The translations under genes were made by a program, and so were the position numbers. From NCBI RefSeq assembly GCF_023806465.1, contig NZ_JAMSLS010000005.1:124001-188000 (forward strand): a stretch of DNA of 64,000 bases, written 5' to 3'. This DNA is from Thermomicrobium sp. CFH 73360. Its GTDB lineage: Bacteria; Chloroflexota; Chloroflexia; Thermomicrobiales; Thermomicrobiaceae. Below, piece after piece: positions 18,223-27,372 of the stretch; position 1 is the stretch's first letter; every line of letters starts with the position of its first letter. The notes below the pieces were generated by a model. It ran no database searches and had not been told where the DNA came from. It worked only from the letters and a program-made list of their open reading frames with translations.

Positions 18223-19026
18223 GACGAGTGACCTCCAGCGTGTTTTGCCACCGTAGCTCCCTTGCTCCCACCGTTGGGGCGCTGCGACCGTTCGGGTGCG
18301 CGGCAGCCTCTCGATCGGCTCGGCGCAAGCGCTGCAACCGGCTACAGGACGGCCACGACAGAGGAGTACTTCAGGCGCAGCAGCTGCATACTCGATGACC
18401 ACAAAGAGCACACAGCCGATCAAGCACCTCGCCACGCAACTCCGGATGCCTGGGATCTCCAGTCCCCTTCGACAATTCTCCTGGTTCACCTCAGGCTTTC
18501 CTCGGGCCAGCCCCCTCTTGGGGCAATCCCGCTCCAAGAGCGACACACCACGTCACGCTGGGCTCACCATTCATAAGCGCATGACCGTGGCGTTCAGCAC
18601 TGTTTTGTCTCACTGGCAAGGGAATCATCCGGGACATTGCGTATCCGCAAAGCCCGCCATGAAAGCGCAAGCCCCAACGAACGCCCGCGGCGCGCCGCAC
18701 TGCGCACAGGCCGCCAGGAGTTCCCGTCCGACTGCAGTACCCCGGCCGTACCCTCGGAAGGAACGCCACTTCCGCAGCATGAACCGACAGACCCGGCGGA
18801 GGATGGCCGACAACCTGCCAAAAGGGCGTTCCTACTGACGAGTCTCAATCTTCAGCGTGTCTCTTCGTCCTGATGTCTCCCGGAGAAGCATTGGAACAGC
18901 GGAGAGCATCCCACTCATCGCCCAACTGTCGCTCCATGAGACCACCGCACCTCACTCAGTGCTCAGGTATCGTTCGTACAGCACCGACGACTGCGCGAGA
19001 TCGTTGAAGAACGAGGGAGCAAACCG
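18223..19026. other. divergent intergenic region between thyX and the KaiC-like gene
   Basis: About 800 bp with no supported gene. Open frames on both strands lack ribosome sites and give low-complexity Arg/Ser/Pro-rich translations. The KaiC-like gene has GAGGGAG about 8 nt before its ATG; I could not place its promoter with confidence. Confidence 0.45.
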
Positions 19027-19920
19027 ATGCGCGAGCATGAACCGCTTGTTGAGGCAGTGACCCCGCTCGCCGAACTTGCCGAGAAGGTACCGACGCTGGA
19101 AGGCGTGCCAACCGGCGTCCCCGGGCTGGACGAACTCTTCTTTGTCACCGAATGGCGGGACGGCAAGCCGATGCGCCGTACGCTCGGCGGAATCCCGCGC
19201 TACGCCGTGCTCCAGGTGACTGGTGTCTCCGACACTGGCAAGAGTCTTATGGTCGAGCAGTTCGCGGTCGAGCGCGCCCGGCACGGAGAAACCTGCGTCT
19301 TCGTTACGACTGAGGCACCTGGGCCCTTTGCCGCGCTCAGCTTGCAACTCCGCGCCCGGGCGATGGGTGTCCCGGTCGAGACGATCGATCGCTCCGTCGT
19401 TTTGATCGACGCCGCAACACACACGAACCTGGCACACGATCTCGGCACACTCCTGAGCACGCTTGCCTACGCGATCCGCACGTATCGCGCGAAGGCCGTC
19501 GTCATTGACTCGTTGACCGGTTTCTACGAGGCGCGCGAAATGCAGGCGCGCGAGATCGTCCGGCCGCTGTACCTCTTCTTAAAGAGATGGCATCAGACCG
19601 CCCTCGCCGTCTCCCAGAAACGAAGCGGGCACGAGCTCCTCACCGCGGAAGCCGCCGGCGGCTTCGCCGTCGGTCATATCCTTGACGGCTCGCTCGTCCT
19701 CGCCAAGCAGACGATCCTCTCCCCTCAGCAGGCTCGTCTCTACCGCACTCCAATCGGCGAGACGGTCCGGCTCTTCCGCATCGACGGTTGCCGCCTGAGC
19801 GGACACGACACGACAACGCATCTGCTCGAGATCACCCCCGAGGGCTTAGTTCGCATCGGCCCGCAGCTGACCGAGTTGGTACGCAGCGCTCACGCCCGTG
19901 AAGAGGAGGGCGAAGAATGA
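19027..19920 (+). CDS. KaiC-like RecA-superfamily ATPase, archaeal-type
   Basis: Cytoplasmic P-loop ATPase of 297 residues with one KaiC/RadA-type domain. TGVPGLDELF (29-38) is the usual KaiC entry motif. Walker A is GVSDTGKS (66-73), and Walker B is AVVIDS (157-162) with Asp161. The insertion between them and the C-terminal VGHILDGSLVLAKQ fit the KaiC group rather than RecA. There is no second KaiC domain and no N-terminal sensor. It overlaps the next gene by 4 nt (ATGA), so the two are translationally coupled. KaiC-like proteins paired with a small HTH protein are known mainly from archaea (TIGRFAM describes the neighbour as near_KaiC_dom). The role is probably signal transduction; the output is unknown. 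Confidence 0.85.
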   Translation: MREHEPLVEAVTPLAELAEKVPTLEGVPTGVPGLDELFFVTEWRDGKPMRRTLGGIPRYAVLQVTGVSDTGKSLMVEQFAVERARHGETCVFVTTEAPGPFAALSLQLRARAMGVPVETIDRSVVLIDAATHTNLAHDLGTLLSTLAYAIRTYRAKAVVIDSLTGFYEAREMQAREIVRPLYLFLKRWHQTALAVSQKRSGHELLTAEAAGGFAVGHILDGSLVLAKQTILSPQQARLYRTPIGETVRLFRIDGCRLSGHDTTTHLLEITPEGLVRIGPQLTELVRSAHAREEEGEE

Positions 19921-20306
19921 CTCCGATTGAGGTCACACCACAGCCACCCGATATCGACCAGCGGGCACTCCGCGTCTTTCTCAAGGCGATCGAACTGGTC
20001 GGGGGACCGCGCCAACTCGTGGAACTCCGCCGTCTCACCTGGCTGCCAAGCCTGATGGAGGCGGCCTACGCCGTCGTCTTGGCTGAGGAACATCACTGGT
20101 CAGCCGAGGAGATCGCCCGTTTCCTCGGCGTCTCGACCGCTGCCGTGCGCCACCTCTTGCGAGCGCCAGAGGCGGCAGTACTGGAGCGCTTGCGCGGCGA
20201 GGAGCCAAGCGAGCACAACGTCCATGTCGCTGGTGGACTCGCCAAACTGGCACTCGACGCCTTGCGACGGGAGGAAGAGAGCAGCTCGCCTGAGCCCGAA
20301 GAGTGA
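19917..20306 (+). CDS. near-KaiC helix-turn-helix regulator
   Basis: Small cytoplasmic protein of 129 residues with a central HTH: the helix TWLPSLMEAAYAVVLAEE (41-58), then WSAEEIARFLGVSTAAVRHL (62-81) with the turn at FLGVS. The helix and following HTH resemble the domain TIGRFAM calls near_KaiC_dom, which it describes as encoded next to KaiC-like ATPases. The C-terminus is acidic (EEESSSPEPEE) and probably disordered. The start overlaps the stop of the KaiC-like gene by 4 nt. It is likely the DNA-binding or signalling partner of that ATPase. The family assignment is from memory of the motif and should be confirmed by HMM. Confidence 0.78.
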   Translation: MTPIEVTPQPPDIDQRALRVFLKAIELVGGPRQLVELRRLTWLPSLMEAAYAVVLAEEHHWSAEEIARFLGVSTAAVRHLLRAPEAAVLERLRGEEPSEHNVHVAGGLAKLALDALRREEESSSPEPEE

Positions 20307-20350
20307 GGTGAACGGCCGCACTACTCTATTGTAGACAACCCGTCCGGCTT

Positions 20351-20368
20351 CCGCGTTTGTGAACGCGG
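20351..20368 (+). terminator. possible terminator after the KaiC pair
   Basis: A 7-bp perfect stem CCGCGTT / AACGCGG with a 4-nt loop lies 45 bp after the near-KaiC stop. It is followed by GG TCTCTC rather than a T run, so intrinsic termination would be weak. Confidence 0.4.
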
Positions 20369-21270
20369 GGTCTCTCAGCAAGGCACCTGCGCCTCAGGTC
20401 GTGTCTCCCAACACAACGCGAGGCGCACGGCTGCCCGAGGCGCAAGTCTGGATGGCCAACGCTGCATCTCTACCTCTTGTGGATTTTCTCTCCCCATTCA
20501 CTGCTGCCGGAGAGCACTGCGTCATGGCAAGAATGGCTGTGTATGTCCTGCTCTTGCTGCGATCGTCGTGGATCGGGTCCAGCCAGCTCGGATTGCACGA
20601 GTCTTTGCTCGGCTCGCTATTGACGAGTCTCGACGCCTCGACACGTGCAAAGAGGCCCAGGCGGATTCTCGGCTCCTCATGCGCGGTATTCCCGCAGTGG
20701 TCACTGTGGCCTTGACTGGGAACCCCATCGTGTCGGCAACGACGGTTTGTTACTGCCCACCGCATGGAGTGAATGCTGGACACGCGTGACCCTCCCAATT
20801 GTCAAGCCTGCGATCCGTTGAGGCACGAGGCATCTCCCTGGAGACGGGGAACACGCTGTGCCCCCCTGGAAAGGCCTTGACCAGTCAAGTGCCGTCGAAC
20901 AGCCCTGCCTTCGTCGCACCGTATGCAATCGTCGGGGAGGACGACGCGCACCAACTGCTCCACTCGGCAACCGAGCCCTCCAGAACACCAGGCGCACAGT
21001 TTGCAGAGCCCGAGTCGGAGCTTGGCAGGGGGCCACAGCCGACCAGATCAGCGAGACACGAGGAGAAACGATGGTTCCGGCATCCTAGGCCAGAGAGAGC
21101 GGCTGCTCGGCGTGCTTGGGAAACCAAGGAAGACTGTCTTCCCTGTCATCGGGCAGCGGCACGATGCTCCTACACCAGAAGTACGAAATTCCCACTTTCC
21201 TGCCAGTGAACTGGGTGGTATGCTGCGAGCGTGTCACACCGAGACGCACGGTGAATGACAGGATGGATGC
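20369..21270. other. intergenic region, no gene recognised
   Basis: About 900 bp, one of the longest gaps in the window. I see no RNA gene, repeat or open frame with a ribosome site and plausible product. TATGCT at 21221-21226, about 45 bp before the next gene, is a weak -10 candidate. Confidence 0.45.
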
Positions 21271-21666
21271 ATGGTTGGAGAGATCGAAACCTGGGACGGC
21301 ACCCCGGAACGCGAGGATCTGAGCTGGTTGACCGAGCCGCCACTCTATTGGATCGTCGAGCATCACGAACCGCTCCCGCCCATTCCGGGCCTTGCCTACC
21401 TGGCGACCAACCGCTATGCCGACACTGCGTACGATCAGACCCTCGTCGCTACTCCCGACGAACCGCAGTTAATCGAACTGCTTCGCTCAGTACCCGGCGT
21501 CCGAGCGATCGATCCCGGCTATCTCCGCTATTTCTTCCAACAGGACACGGTGATCGCCGTCGTCAACGGCGCCGCGATCACCTGGTTCGAATCGGTTGAC
21601 GAAGCCCTTCAGTGGGATCCCTTCGCCGATCCAGAGACAACCCTCCCACCCGGCCCGAGCTGCTGA
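21271..21666 (+). CDS. hypothetical protein
   Basis: Soluble acidic protein of 131 residues that I do not recognise. It has no signal peptide or membrane segment. The sequence contains a PLPPIPGL segment, a block ending PGVRAIDPGYLRYFF, and a C-terminal Pro-rich tail (ETTLPPGPSC). AGGATGG lies just upstream of the ATG at 21271. It ends 4 bp before the Nudix hydrolase gene on the same strand, so the two are almost certainly co-transcribed. Coding is supported by tight spacing and by composition unlike the surrounding gaps. Confidence 0.6.
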   Translation: MVGEIETWDGTPEREDLSWLTEPPLYWIVEHHEPLPPIPGLAYLATNRYADTAYDQTLVATPDEPQLIELLRSVPGVRAIDPGYLRYFFQQDTVIAVVNGAAITWFESVDEALQWDPFADPETTLPPGPSC

Positions 21667-21670
21667 GGCA

Positions 21671-22186
21671 ATGCCCGCGCCTGACATCCTTGCCGTTTTC
21701 ACCGTCACCCTTCTCTTCGCCGGGGATCACTGTCTCCTGCTCGAACGGAGTTCTCACCGGGCACGGCTCCCCGGCTTCTGGACGGGCATCGGCGGCCGCG
21801 TCGAGCCCCATGAGTTGAACCGACTCGCCCAAGCCGCCCGTCGCGAGCTCGCGGAGGAAATGGGAATCTCCCTTGACACCCTCCCCACAATCGTCTTGCG
21901 CCGCGTGCTTCTGCAGCACCGCCCGACAAGTGCTGAGCTGACGGTGCTCCTCTACTTCACTGGTGAACTCCCTGAGGCGATACCCCTGCCACCCGGACCG
22001 GAGGGAATATTCCACTGGGTCAACACCTCAACCCTCGAGACACTCCCCCTCGCCGATAACGCCCGGCTTATCCTCCCAAACCTCGTGACCGACCAGATCC
22101 GCGACCCCCAAGGCATCGAGCCGGTCAAACTTGGCATCGCCCGCTGTGATGCAAGCGGCCGCGTCTTGGACGTGCTTTGGGGGTGA
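21671..22186 (+). CDS. Nudix hydrolase
   Basis: Cytoplasmic pyrophosphohydrolase of 171 residues that cleaves a nucleoside diphosphate linked to another moiety. The Nudix box starts GGRVEPHE and ends RRELAEEMGI; relative to the consensus Gx5Ex7REUxEExGU there are nine rather than seven residues between the first Glu and RE, a small insertion. The catalytic EE pair is intact. The ATG at 21671 lies 4 bp after the previous stop with TGAGG overlapping that stop, indicating coupling. The substrate (8-oxo-dGTP, ADP-ribose, NADH or other) cannot be assigned. Confidence 0.85.
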   Translation: MPAPDILAVFTVTLLFAGDHCLLLERSSHRARLPGFWTGIGGRVEPHELNRLAQAARRELAEEMGISLDTLPTIVLRRVLLQHRPTSAELTVLLYFTGELPEAIPLPPGPEGIFHWVNTSTLETLPLADNARLILPNLVTDQIRDPQGIEPVKLGIARCDASGRVLDVLWG

Positions 22187-22989
22187 GTGCCACGCACCAC
22201 AACACCTTGGTGGTCCATACCTTACAACGGGTCGGACGCACCTCTCCCTCCGTGGCGACCCGCAGGGAGTCGTGGAAGACAGCGCAACGATTCCCCTCCT
22301 GAACCGGCCAGAATACTCGGGTGGAATTCCAAGGCGTCTTTTCTCTCGGCATTGATCACCGCCCCGCACCGACAAGGGACACTTGTCCGCAAAGACGCCG
22401 GGTACAGGAGAGCGGCAGAAGAAGGGCAGTACGCGACAAACAACGCACGCTGGACCGGCAGTTAACTGCGTCAAGCCATATAAGCAACCACTCGATTGAC
22501 CACAGACGACACTCAGAGATCAACGATTATCACCTACTTCTTGACGGATGGACTCCTGCCCCACTTGCAGTCAAGGGACGGTACGTACCACCCCATCTGG
22601 GCATTCTGAATAGCATCAACAGGCGCTGAGAAGACACCCCGTGGGCTACCCGAGATCGCACCCAGTCCGCGGACGCACTATCCCAACTGGTCACCTCGGC
22701 CAATCTGCTACTGGCGACTCCTTGATCGCTGTGCTGTGGTCCCCATGTCAAGCACCACAGTGCACGAGGGCCCTGAGCAAGCGTCCGTTGTCATCGCGGG
22801 TACACCGTCCTTCAGCTCCGCAGCATGGCTTCGTGGTTAGTGTGCGCTATGGCAGTCCTCCAGTATCGTGCTTTTTCTTCGGTCTGCTCACACGGCGCAT
22901 GGCCGGTGGGGGTCATGACGTCACGGTGCGTATCTCGGTCATAGCCGGTAGCAGTCGCCGCACAACCGCCCCAGTAAGGAGAACACCCC
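22187..22989. other. convergent intergenic region between Nudix and ugpB genes
   Basis: About 800 bp with no supported gene. A TPP-riboswitch-like CTGAGA at 22626-22631 lacks the rest of the thi-box. Isolated short palindromes occur (TGACGTCA near 22917) without a promoter nearby. Confidence 0.45.
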
Positions 22990-23012
22990 GGTCCCCGCTG
23001 GCAGCGGGAACC
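22990..23012 (-). terminator. hairpin terminator of the ugp operon
   Basis: GGTCCCCGCTG-G-CAGCGGGAACC forms a stem of ten pairs with one mismatch, 43 bp downstream of the ugpB stop. On the minus strand it is followed by GGGGTGTTCTCCTT, only moderately T-rich. Confidence 0.5.
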
Positions 23013-23054
23013 AGGGTTCCGGATGGGGCGAGCACCGGCAAACCAAGAGAACAA

Positions 23055-24476
23055 TTAGCCTTCACGACGCTTCAGCTGCTCCACGACCGGCTTCGCCTCG
23101 CGTTCTAGCGTCTTGGCTACGTCCGCAAAGACAGTCCCCGGGTCCTCAAGTTGCACGGTCACACGTTCCAGACCTTTTCCAATGATCTGGTCGCCGTTCG
23201 GGATCCACACACGGGCGGCATCCTGCTGGCGCGTCTTTGGCAGCTGATCGACGGCCGTCTTGAAGTTCGGGTTCTGTTGGTAGAACTGCTGCATCTCTGA
23301 GCTCTGGACCGCCGACTTCCTCACCGGCATGTACCCAGTATTCTGTGACCACCACATGGTGTTCTCACGCGATGTTGCAAACGCCAAATACTTGAACGCC
23401 GCTTCCTGGATCTCCTTGGGCTTGTTCTTCAAGATCGCGAGGCCGGCACCGCCCGTGCAGCAACCAAATCCCTTGGGTCCCTCTGGCAAGAACGAGGTTC
23501 CAACCGGGAAGCTCGCCGACTTTGTGATTCCCCGCAGCGATGCTGTCGATGCCATCATCGCTACCGCTGCACCATTGACGAAGTCGGCGACAATGTCCTT
23601 CGATGGTACCGCCCACCCATCCCTGACCGTCGAGAGATAAAATCTGCCGGCTTCCACCGCGGGGGCTTCCTGAATGCGGATCGTGAAGTCCGGATCCGAG
23701 TAGCGGCCGCCCCACTGCCACACCACCGGCTGGAAGAGCCAGGCAATGTACGATGCGGCACTCGGATGTGCGAAGGCATAGCGTACAGTCTTACCACCTT
23801 CTTGCTTGACCAGCTTTGGCACCCATTCGACAAACTCTTCCCACGTCTTCGGCCCACGATCAGGCAGGCCAGCTTCCTGCCACGCCTGCTTGTTGTAGTA
23901 GAAGAGCGGAGTTGAGCGGGCGAACGGTACCCAGTAGATCACTCCCTTGCGAGTACCCTCCTCGATCAAGGGATCCACATAGTCCTTGGTATCGATTTGG
24001 TTGGCAGCAAAGAGGTCGTTTAGGGGCAGGAGGACATCGTTCAAGTAAAACTTGAACCACCACACGTCCGACAGCAATACGATGTCCGGTGTTGTTCCTG
24101 CTGCGAGCGCCTGTGTCAATTTTTGCGCAGTCTCCTCGTAGCTTCCCTGGTACTGATAGTCGACCACGACCTCGTTCTGCGACTCGTTGAAACGCTTGAC
24201 CATTCCCTGCTCGGCTTCACCGAGGTTTCCGCTGAACGATCCCCAGTAGACCACCTTGACCGTCGATCCGGGAGTCTTCACCACCGCTGGCGCAGTCGGT
24301 GTAGCCATACCGCTCGTTGCTGGGGCTGCGGTGGGGCTGGGGGCCGCCCCGCCTCCGGTCATCGCCGGTGCGGACGTCGGTGTTGCTTGCTGCTGACCAC
24401 AGGCAGCGAGCAACGCCACCCCCGATAGGCCACCCAAAGCGAGCAACAAACGGCGGCGAGTCAAGTTCTGCGGCAT
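23055..24476 (-). CDS. ugpB: ABC transporter substrate-binding lipoprotein, sugar/glycerol-phosphate type
   Basis: Extracytoplasmic solute-binding protein (family 1, UgpB/MalE-like) of 473 residues. The start MPQNLTRRRLLLALGG has a Tat-like twin-Arg segment, then LLAAC with Cys26 as lipidation site. A Pro/Thr/Ala-rich linker (about 30-70) precedes the binding domain, which opens VKVVYWGSFSGN. GAGGAGGG 5 nt before the ATG at 24476 selects this start over an upstream ATG. It is 45 bp downstream of the two permease genes. UgpB-type (glycerol-3-phosphate or phosphodiester) is suggested by the divergent phosphodiesterase gene; a sugar ligand is the alternative, so the gene name is provisional. Confidence 0.8.
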   Translation of the reverse strand: MPQNLTRRRLLLALGGLSGVALLAACGQQQATPTSAPAMTGGGAAPSPTAAPATSGMATPTAPAVVKTPGSTVKVVYWGSFSGNLGEAEQGMVKRFNESQNEVVVDYQYQGSYEETAQKLTQALAAGTTPDIVLLSDVWWFKFYLNDVLLPLNDLFAANQIDTKDYVDPLIEEGTRKGVIYWVPFARSTPLFYYNKQAWQEAGLPDRGPKTWEEFVEWVPKLVKQEGGKTVRYAFAHPSAASYIAWLFQPVVWQWGGRYSDPDFTIRIQEAPAVEAGRFYLSTVRDGWAVPSKDIVADFVNGAAVAMMASTASLRGITKSASFPVGTSFLPEGPKGFGCCTGGAGLAILKNKPKEIQEAAFKYLAFATSRENTMWWSQNTGYMPVRKSAVQSSEMQQFYQQNPNFKTAVDQLPKTRQQDAARVWIPNGDQIIGKGLERVTVQLEDPGTVFADVAKTLEREAKPVVEQLKRREG

Positions 24477-24521
24477 CGTGTCCCTCCTCAACACTTTAAC
24501 AACCCACTTCCACGCCATCAT

Positions 24522-25364
24522 TCATCCCTTCAGCGCGCCACCTCCGATTCCCTTCACAATCCAGCGCTGCGCTACCACGTAGACGACCAGCATCGGGAGG
24601 AGCGCCATCACGGTGCCAGCCAGGATCGGCCCCCAGTTCTGGACCCCCTCGACCTGGTAGAGGTACGCGACTCCGATCGGCACCGTACGCCACTCCAGTC
24701 GGTTGGTCGCCACCAGAGGCCACAGGAAGTCGTTCCAATGTGCCACCAGGTAAATCACGAGAAACGTCACAATGACTGGCTGAGAAAGTGGAAGCACAAC
24801 GTGTCGGATCAACCCCGGATGTCCACAGCCATCCAACCGTGCCGCATCCAGGAGGTCACGAGGCAGCGTGAGAAAATGTTGACGGAAGAGAAAGACTCCA
24901 AACGCAACGGCTGCCACCGGAATAATCAACCCCTGGTAGGTGTTGATCCATCCCAGTCTTGCGATCGTCAAGTAGTTCGGCAGCAAAGTCACTGTGCTGG
25001 GTACCAGCAAGGCAGCGATTATGAGAGCAAAGATGAGCCCCTTACCGCGCACCCGCAGGAAAACGAGCGCATACGCGGAGAGCAGGGCAAAGAACAGCTC
25101 TAAGGTGACCGCCCCGAGCGTCGTAACGATACTGTTGACAAAGAAGCGTCCAAACGGTACCGCTTGCCAGGCTGCGACAAAATTAACCCATTGTGGATCG
25201 CTCGGGATCCAGACGGGCGGGAAGGTGTAGATCTCTCGGTTGGTTTTGAGTGCACCGGTTGCCACCCAGTACAGCGGCAATCCCATGACGACAACTACTG
25301 CCAAGACCATGAGCCCGAGAAGTACGCGTCCCACCAAACGTCGCCACCGGATCCTGCTAGTCAT
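24522..25364 (-). CDS. ugpE: ABC transporter permease, UgpE/MalG type
   Basis: Inner-membrane permease of 280 residues with about six helices. The EAA loop that contacts the ATPase reads DAARLDGCGHPGLIRHVVLP (about residues 181-200). GGAGGG 7 nt upstream favours the ATG at 25364 over one six codons earlier. It overlaps the upstream permease gene by 8 bp, so the two are translationally coupled and probably form the heterodimeric pore. The ligand follows from the operon only: glycerol-3-phosphate, glycerophosphodiesters or a sugar. Confidence 0.85.
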   Translation of the reverse strand: MTSRIRWRRLVGRVLLGLMVLAVVVVMGLPLYWVATGALKTNREIYTFPPVWIPSDPQWVNFVAAWQAVPFGRFFVNSIVTTLGAVTLELFFALLSAYALVFLRVRGKGLIFALIIAALLVPSTVTLLPNYLTIARLGWINTYQGLIIPVAAVAFGVFLFRQHFLTLPRDLLDAARLDGCGHPGLIRHVVLPLSQPVIVTFLVIYLVAHWNDFLWPLVATNRLEWRTVPIGVAYLYQVEGVQNWGPILAGTVMALLPMLVVYVVAQRWIVKGIGGGALKG

Positions 25365-26319
25365 AGGAAACCCTCCGCTCACCGATGCGCACTTGCAGCA
25401 GGCTGATCACAGCCAGTAAGGCAAAGAGCACCACCGCTGCCGCTGCGGCACGTCCCGCGTTAAAAGCAACGAATCCTTGTTCCCAGATGTAGAAAAGGAG
25501 CGTCGTCGTTGCGTTGACCGGGCCACCATCGGTCAACACCTTGATCAGGTCAAAGGCCTGGAAGGAGCTAATCGTTGAGACAACAACGAGGAAGAGCGTG
25601 ATCGGTCCGAGCTGCGGCATCGTGACAAACCGGAAACGCTCCAGCATCCCAGCACCGTCGACCGTCGCCGCCTCATACAGCTCCTTCGGAATCCGTTGCA
25701 GCCCGGCGAGATAAACGATGGTCGTGAACCCTACGTTCTTCCAGATGTAGACAAGGATTACTGCAACCATCGCCAGCCGAGGATGATTGAGCCAGTCTGG
25801 CGACACCGTCCCCAGCCAACTCGCGACCTCTGCAACAACACCAAAACGCGGGTTTAACATGTTGACCCAGAACACCGCGACCGCGGCACCACTCAGAACA
25901 TAGGGGGCAAAGACCACACCGCGTGCGAGTGCGATCCCACGCAACGGCTGGTCGAGGAGCAGCGCGAACAACAGCCCCAGTACGACCGTCCCACCGACCG
26001 TTCCTACCGTAAAGACGACCGTATTGCGGGACACTTCGCGGAACTCGCTGTCCTCCAGTAAGAAGCGATAGTTCTCAAGTCCCACAAAAAGCTTGCTCGG
26101 GCTAATCAAGTCCCACTGCATCAGACTTAGGTAGGCGTTGTAAACCAGAGGCCAGTACGTGAAGACGGCGAGAAGCAACAAGTTCGGTGCAACCAAGAGC
26201 ACGAAGAGTGGCCAATCCCCGAGCCGCCGCCGAAGGTGAAGCAGGAGCGCATTACTCGTGGTTGGGGTTGCCATCTTCGCCATGCGCTCCCGTTCCACGA
26301 CGTCGATTGAGCGCTCCAT
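25357..26319 (-). CDS. ugpA: ABC transporter permease, UgpA/MalF type
   Basis: Partner permease of 320 residues, first gene of the operon. Six helices follow a charged N-terminus; GLENYRFLLEDSEFREVSRN is typical of the UgpA/MalF group, and the EAA loop reads YEAATVDGAGMLERFRFVT. The ATG at 26319 has GGAGGCGTGAGG directly upstream; the longer open frame upstream is not needed. No ATP-binding gene lies in the operon or nearby, so this importer must borrow a shared MsmK/UgpC-type ATPase encoded elsewhere. It is divergent from the glycerophosphodiester phosphodiesterase gene across about 200 bp. Confidence 0.85.
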   Translation of the reverse strand: MERSIDVVERERMAKMATPTTSNALLLHLRRRLGDWPLFVLLVAPNLLLLAVFTYWPLVYNAYLSLMQWDLISPSKLFVGLENYRFLLEDSEFREVSRNTVVFTVGTVGGTVVLGLLFALLLDQPLRGIALARGVVFAPYVLSGAAVAVFWVNMLNPRFGVVAEVASWLGTVSPDWLNHPRLAMVAVILVYIWKNVGFTTIVYLAGLQRIPKELYEAATVDGAGMLERFRFVTMPQLGPITLFLVVVSTISSFQAFDLIKVLTDGGPVNATTTLLFYIWEQGFVAFNAGRAAAAAVVLFALLAVISLLQVRIGERRVSYD

Positions 26320-26517
26320 CCTCACGCCTCCGCAGGCCTCATCCTGTCCTGACCCCATTCCTATCCGCCTGTGGAGGGGCAGATGTTGCGCTGCTGTTGC
26401 GATCGCCACGACTCGACTTGCCTGCAACTCGGAGAAGTCACAAAACGGCAAACAAGAACGTGTGCTTACCACCGAACATCAGAGGGAGCGATGGCAAAGT
26501 GCCGAGAGGAGACTGCG

Positions 26518-27372
26518 ATGCTCAAGAACCCTCGTCTCCAGTCACTGAGCGGACGCTTCCCGAAGCGCCCCAGGATCATCGCCCATCGCGGCGCTTCGGG
26601 ACTCGTCCCAGAGAATACGTTGACCGCCTTCGTCCTTGCCGCCGAGCAAGGGGCCGATATGGTCGAGCTTGACCTACGCCTCAGTAAGGATGGACACCTT
26701 GTTGTTCTCCACGATGCCTCTCTGGAGCGAACGACGAACGGTAGGGGATTCGTCCATGAGCACACTCTCGCCGAGCTCCAGCAGCTCGACGCCGGCTACG
26801 CCTTCACCCTTGACGGAGGCGCGACCTTCCCTTTCCGGGGGCTGAGACTCCGGATTCCTACACTCGAGGAAGTCATTGCCTCAATCCCTCAGCACCTCGG
26901 CATCAATACCGAAATCAAGTCAGCCCCGTGGGACCCAGCTGACCGCCAGCGCGGCCAGGTGATCGCCGAGAAGCTGGTCGCGCTCGTGCGGAGGCACCCT
27001 GATCTCCGCGAGCGCTTGCTTGTCTCGTCATTCGATGCCGCAGTACTCGACACCGTACGACACCTGGAGCCAGAACTCCCGCTCGGGCTCTGCACAATGC
27101 CCATCGCGCCACTTCCGGAGCAGCTCCGCACCACGGTCGAGCGCGGCTACGAGGCTTTCCATCCAACCGATATCGGGTTTGACGAACACGGCACTGCAGT
27201 CGTGCAAAGCGCCCACCTTGCTGGACTTCTCGTCAACGTTTGGACGATTGACTCTCCCGAGCGTGCCGTTGAACTCGCAGCGCTCGGTATCGACGGCATC
27301 ATCACAGACTATCCAGAAGCGACCCGAAAGGCGATCGACCGAGCTCTGGGGTCCTTCACGGCTCGGCGGTAA
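26518..27372 (+). CDS. ugpQ: glycerophosphodiester phosphodiesterase
   Basis: Hydrolyses glycerophosphodiesters to sn-glycerol-3-phosphate and an alcohol. 284 residues form one GDPD TIM barrel: IIAHRGASGLVPENTLTAF holds His23, Arg24 and Glu32; VELDLRLSKDGHLVVLHD holds Glu50, Asp52 and His65, all the expected catalytic and metal residues. There is no signal peptide, so it is cytoplasmic and needs uptake of its substrate. AGAGGAG about 7 nt upstream picks the ATG at 26518 over in-frame ATGs at 26491 and earlier. The position opposite the Ugp permease genes suits import followed by cleavage. The product would feed GlpD at 9-11 kb. Confidence 0.88.
   Translation: MLKNPRLQSLSGRFPKRPRIIAHRGASGLVPENTLTAFVLAAEQGADMVELDLRLSKDGHLVVLHDASLERTTNGRGFVHEHTLAELQQLDAGYAFTLDGGATFPFRGLRLRIPTLEEVIASIPQHLGINTEIKSAPWDPADRQRGQVIAEKLVALVRRHPDLRERLLVSSFDAAVLDTVRHLEPELPLGLCTMPIAPLPEQLRTTVERGYEAFHPTDIGFDEHGTAVVQSAHLAGLLVNVWTIDSPERAVELAALGIDGIITDYPEATRKAIDRALGSFTARR

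Noticed and set aside
18145-18546. N-terminal extension of the thyX open frame
   Set aside because: The extension crosses the predicted thyX promoter and palindrome, and the conserved protein begins at the ATG at 18144.
21575-21600. GGTTCGAATC, resembling a tRNA T-arm
   Set aside because: It is inside the coding sequence of the hypothetical protein at 21271-21666, and no acceptor or anticodon stem surrounds it.
22626-22631. CTGAGA resembling a TPP riboswitch
   Set aside because: The downstream thi-box elements (GAACCTGAT, TAATxCC) are missing and no thiamin gene follows.
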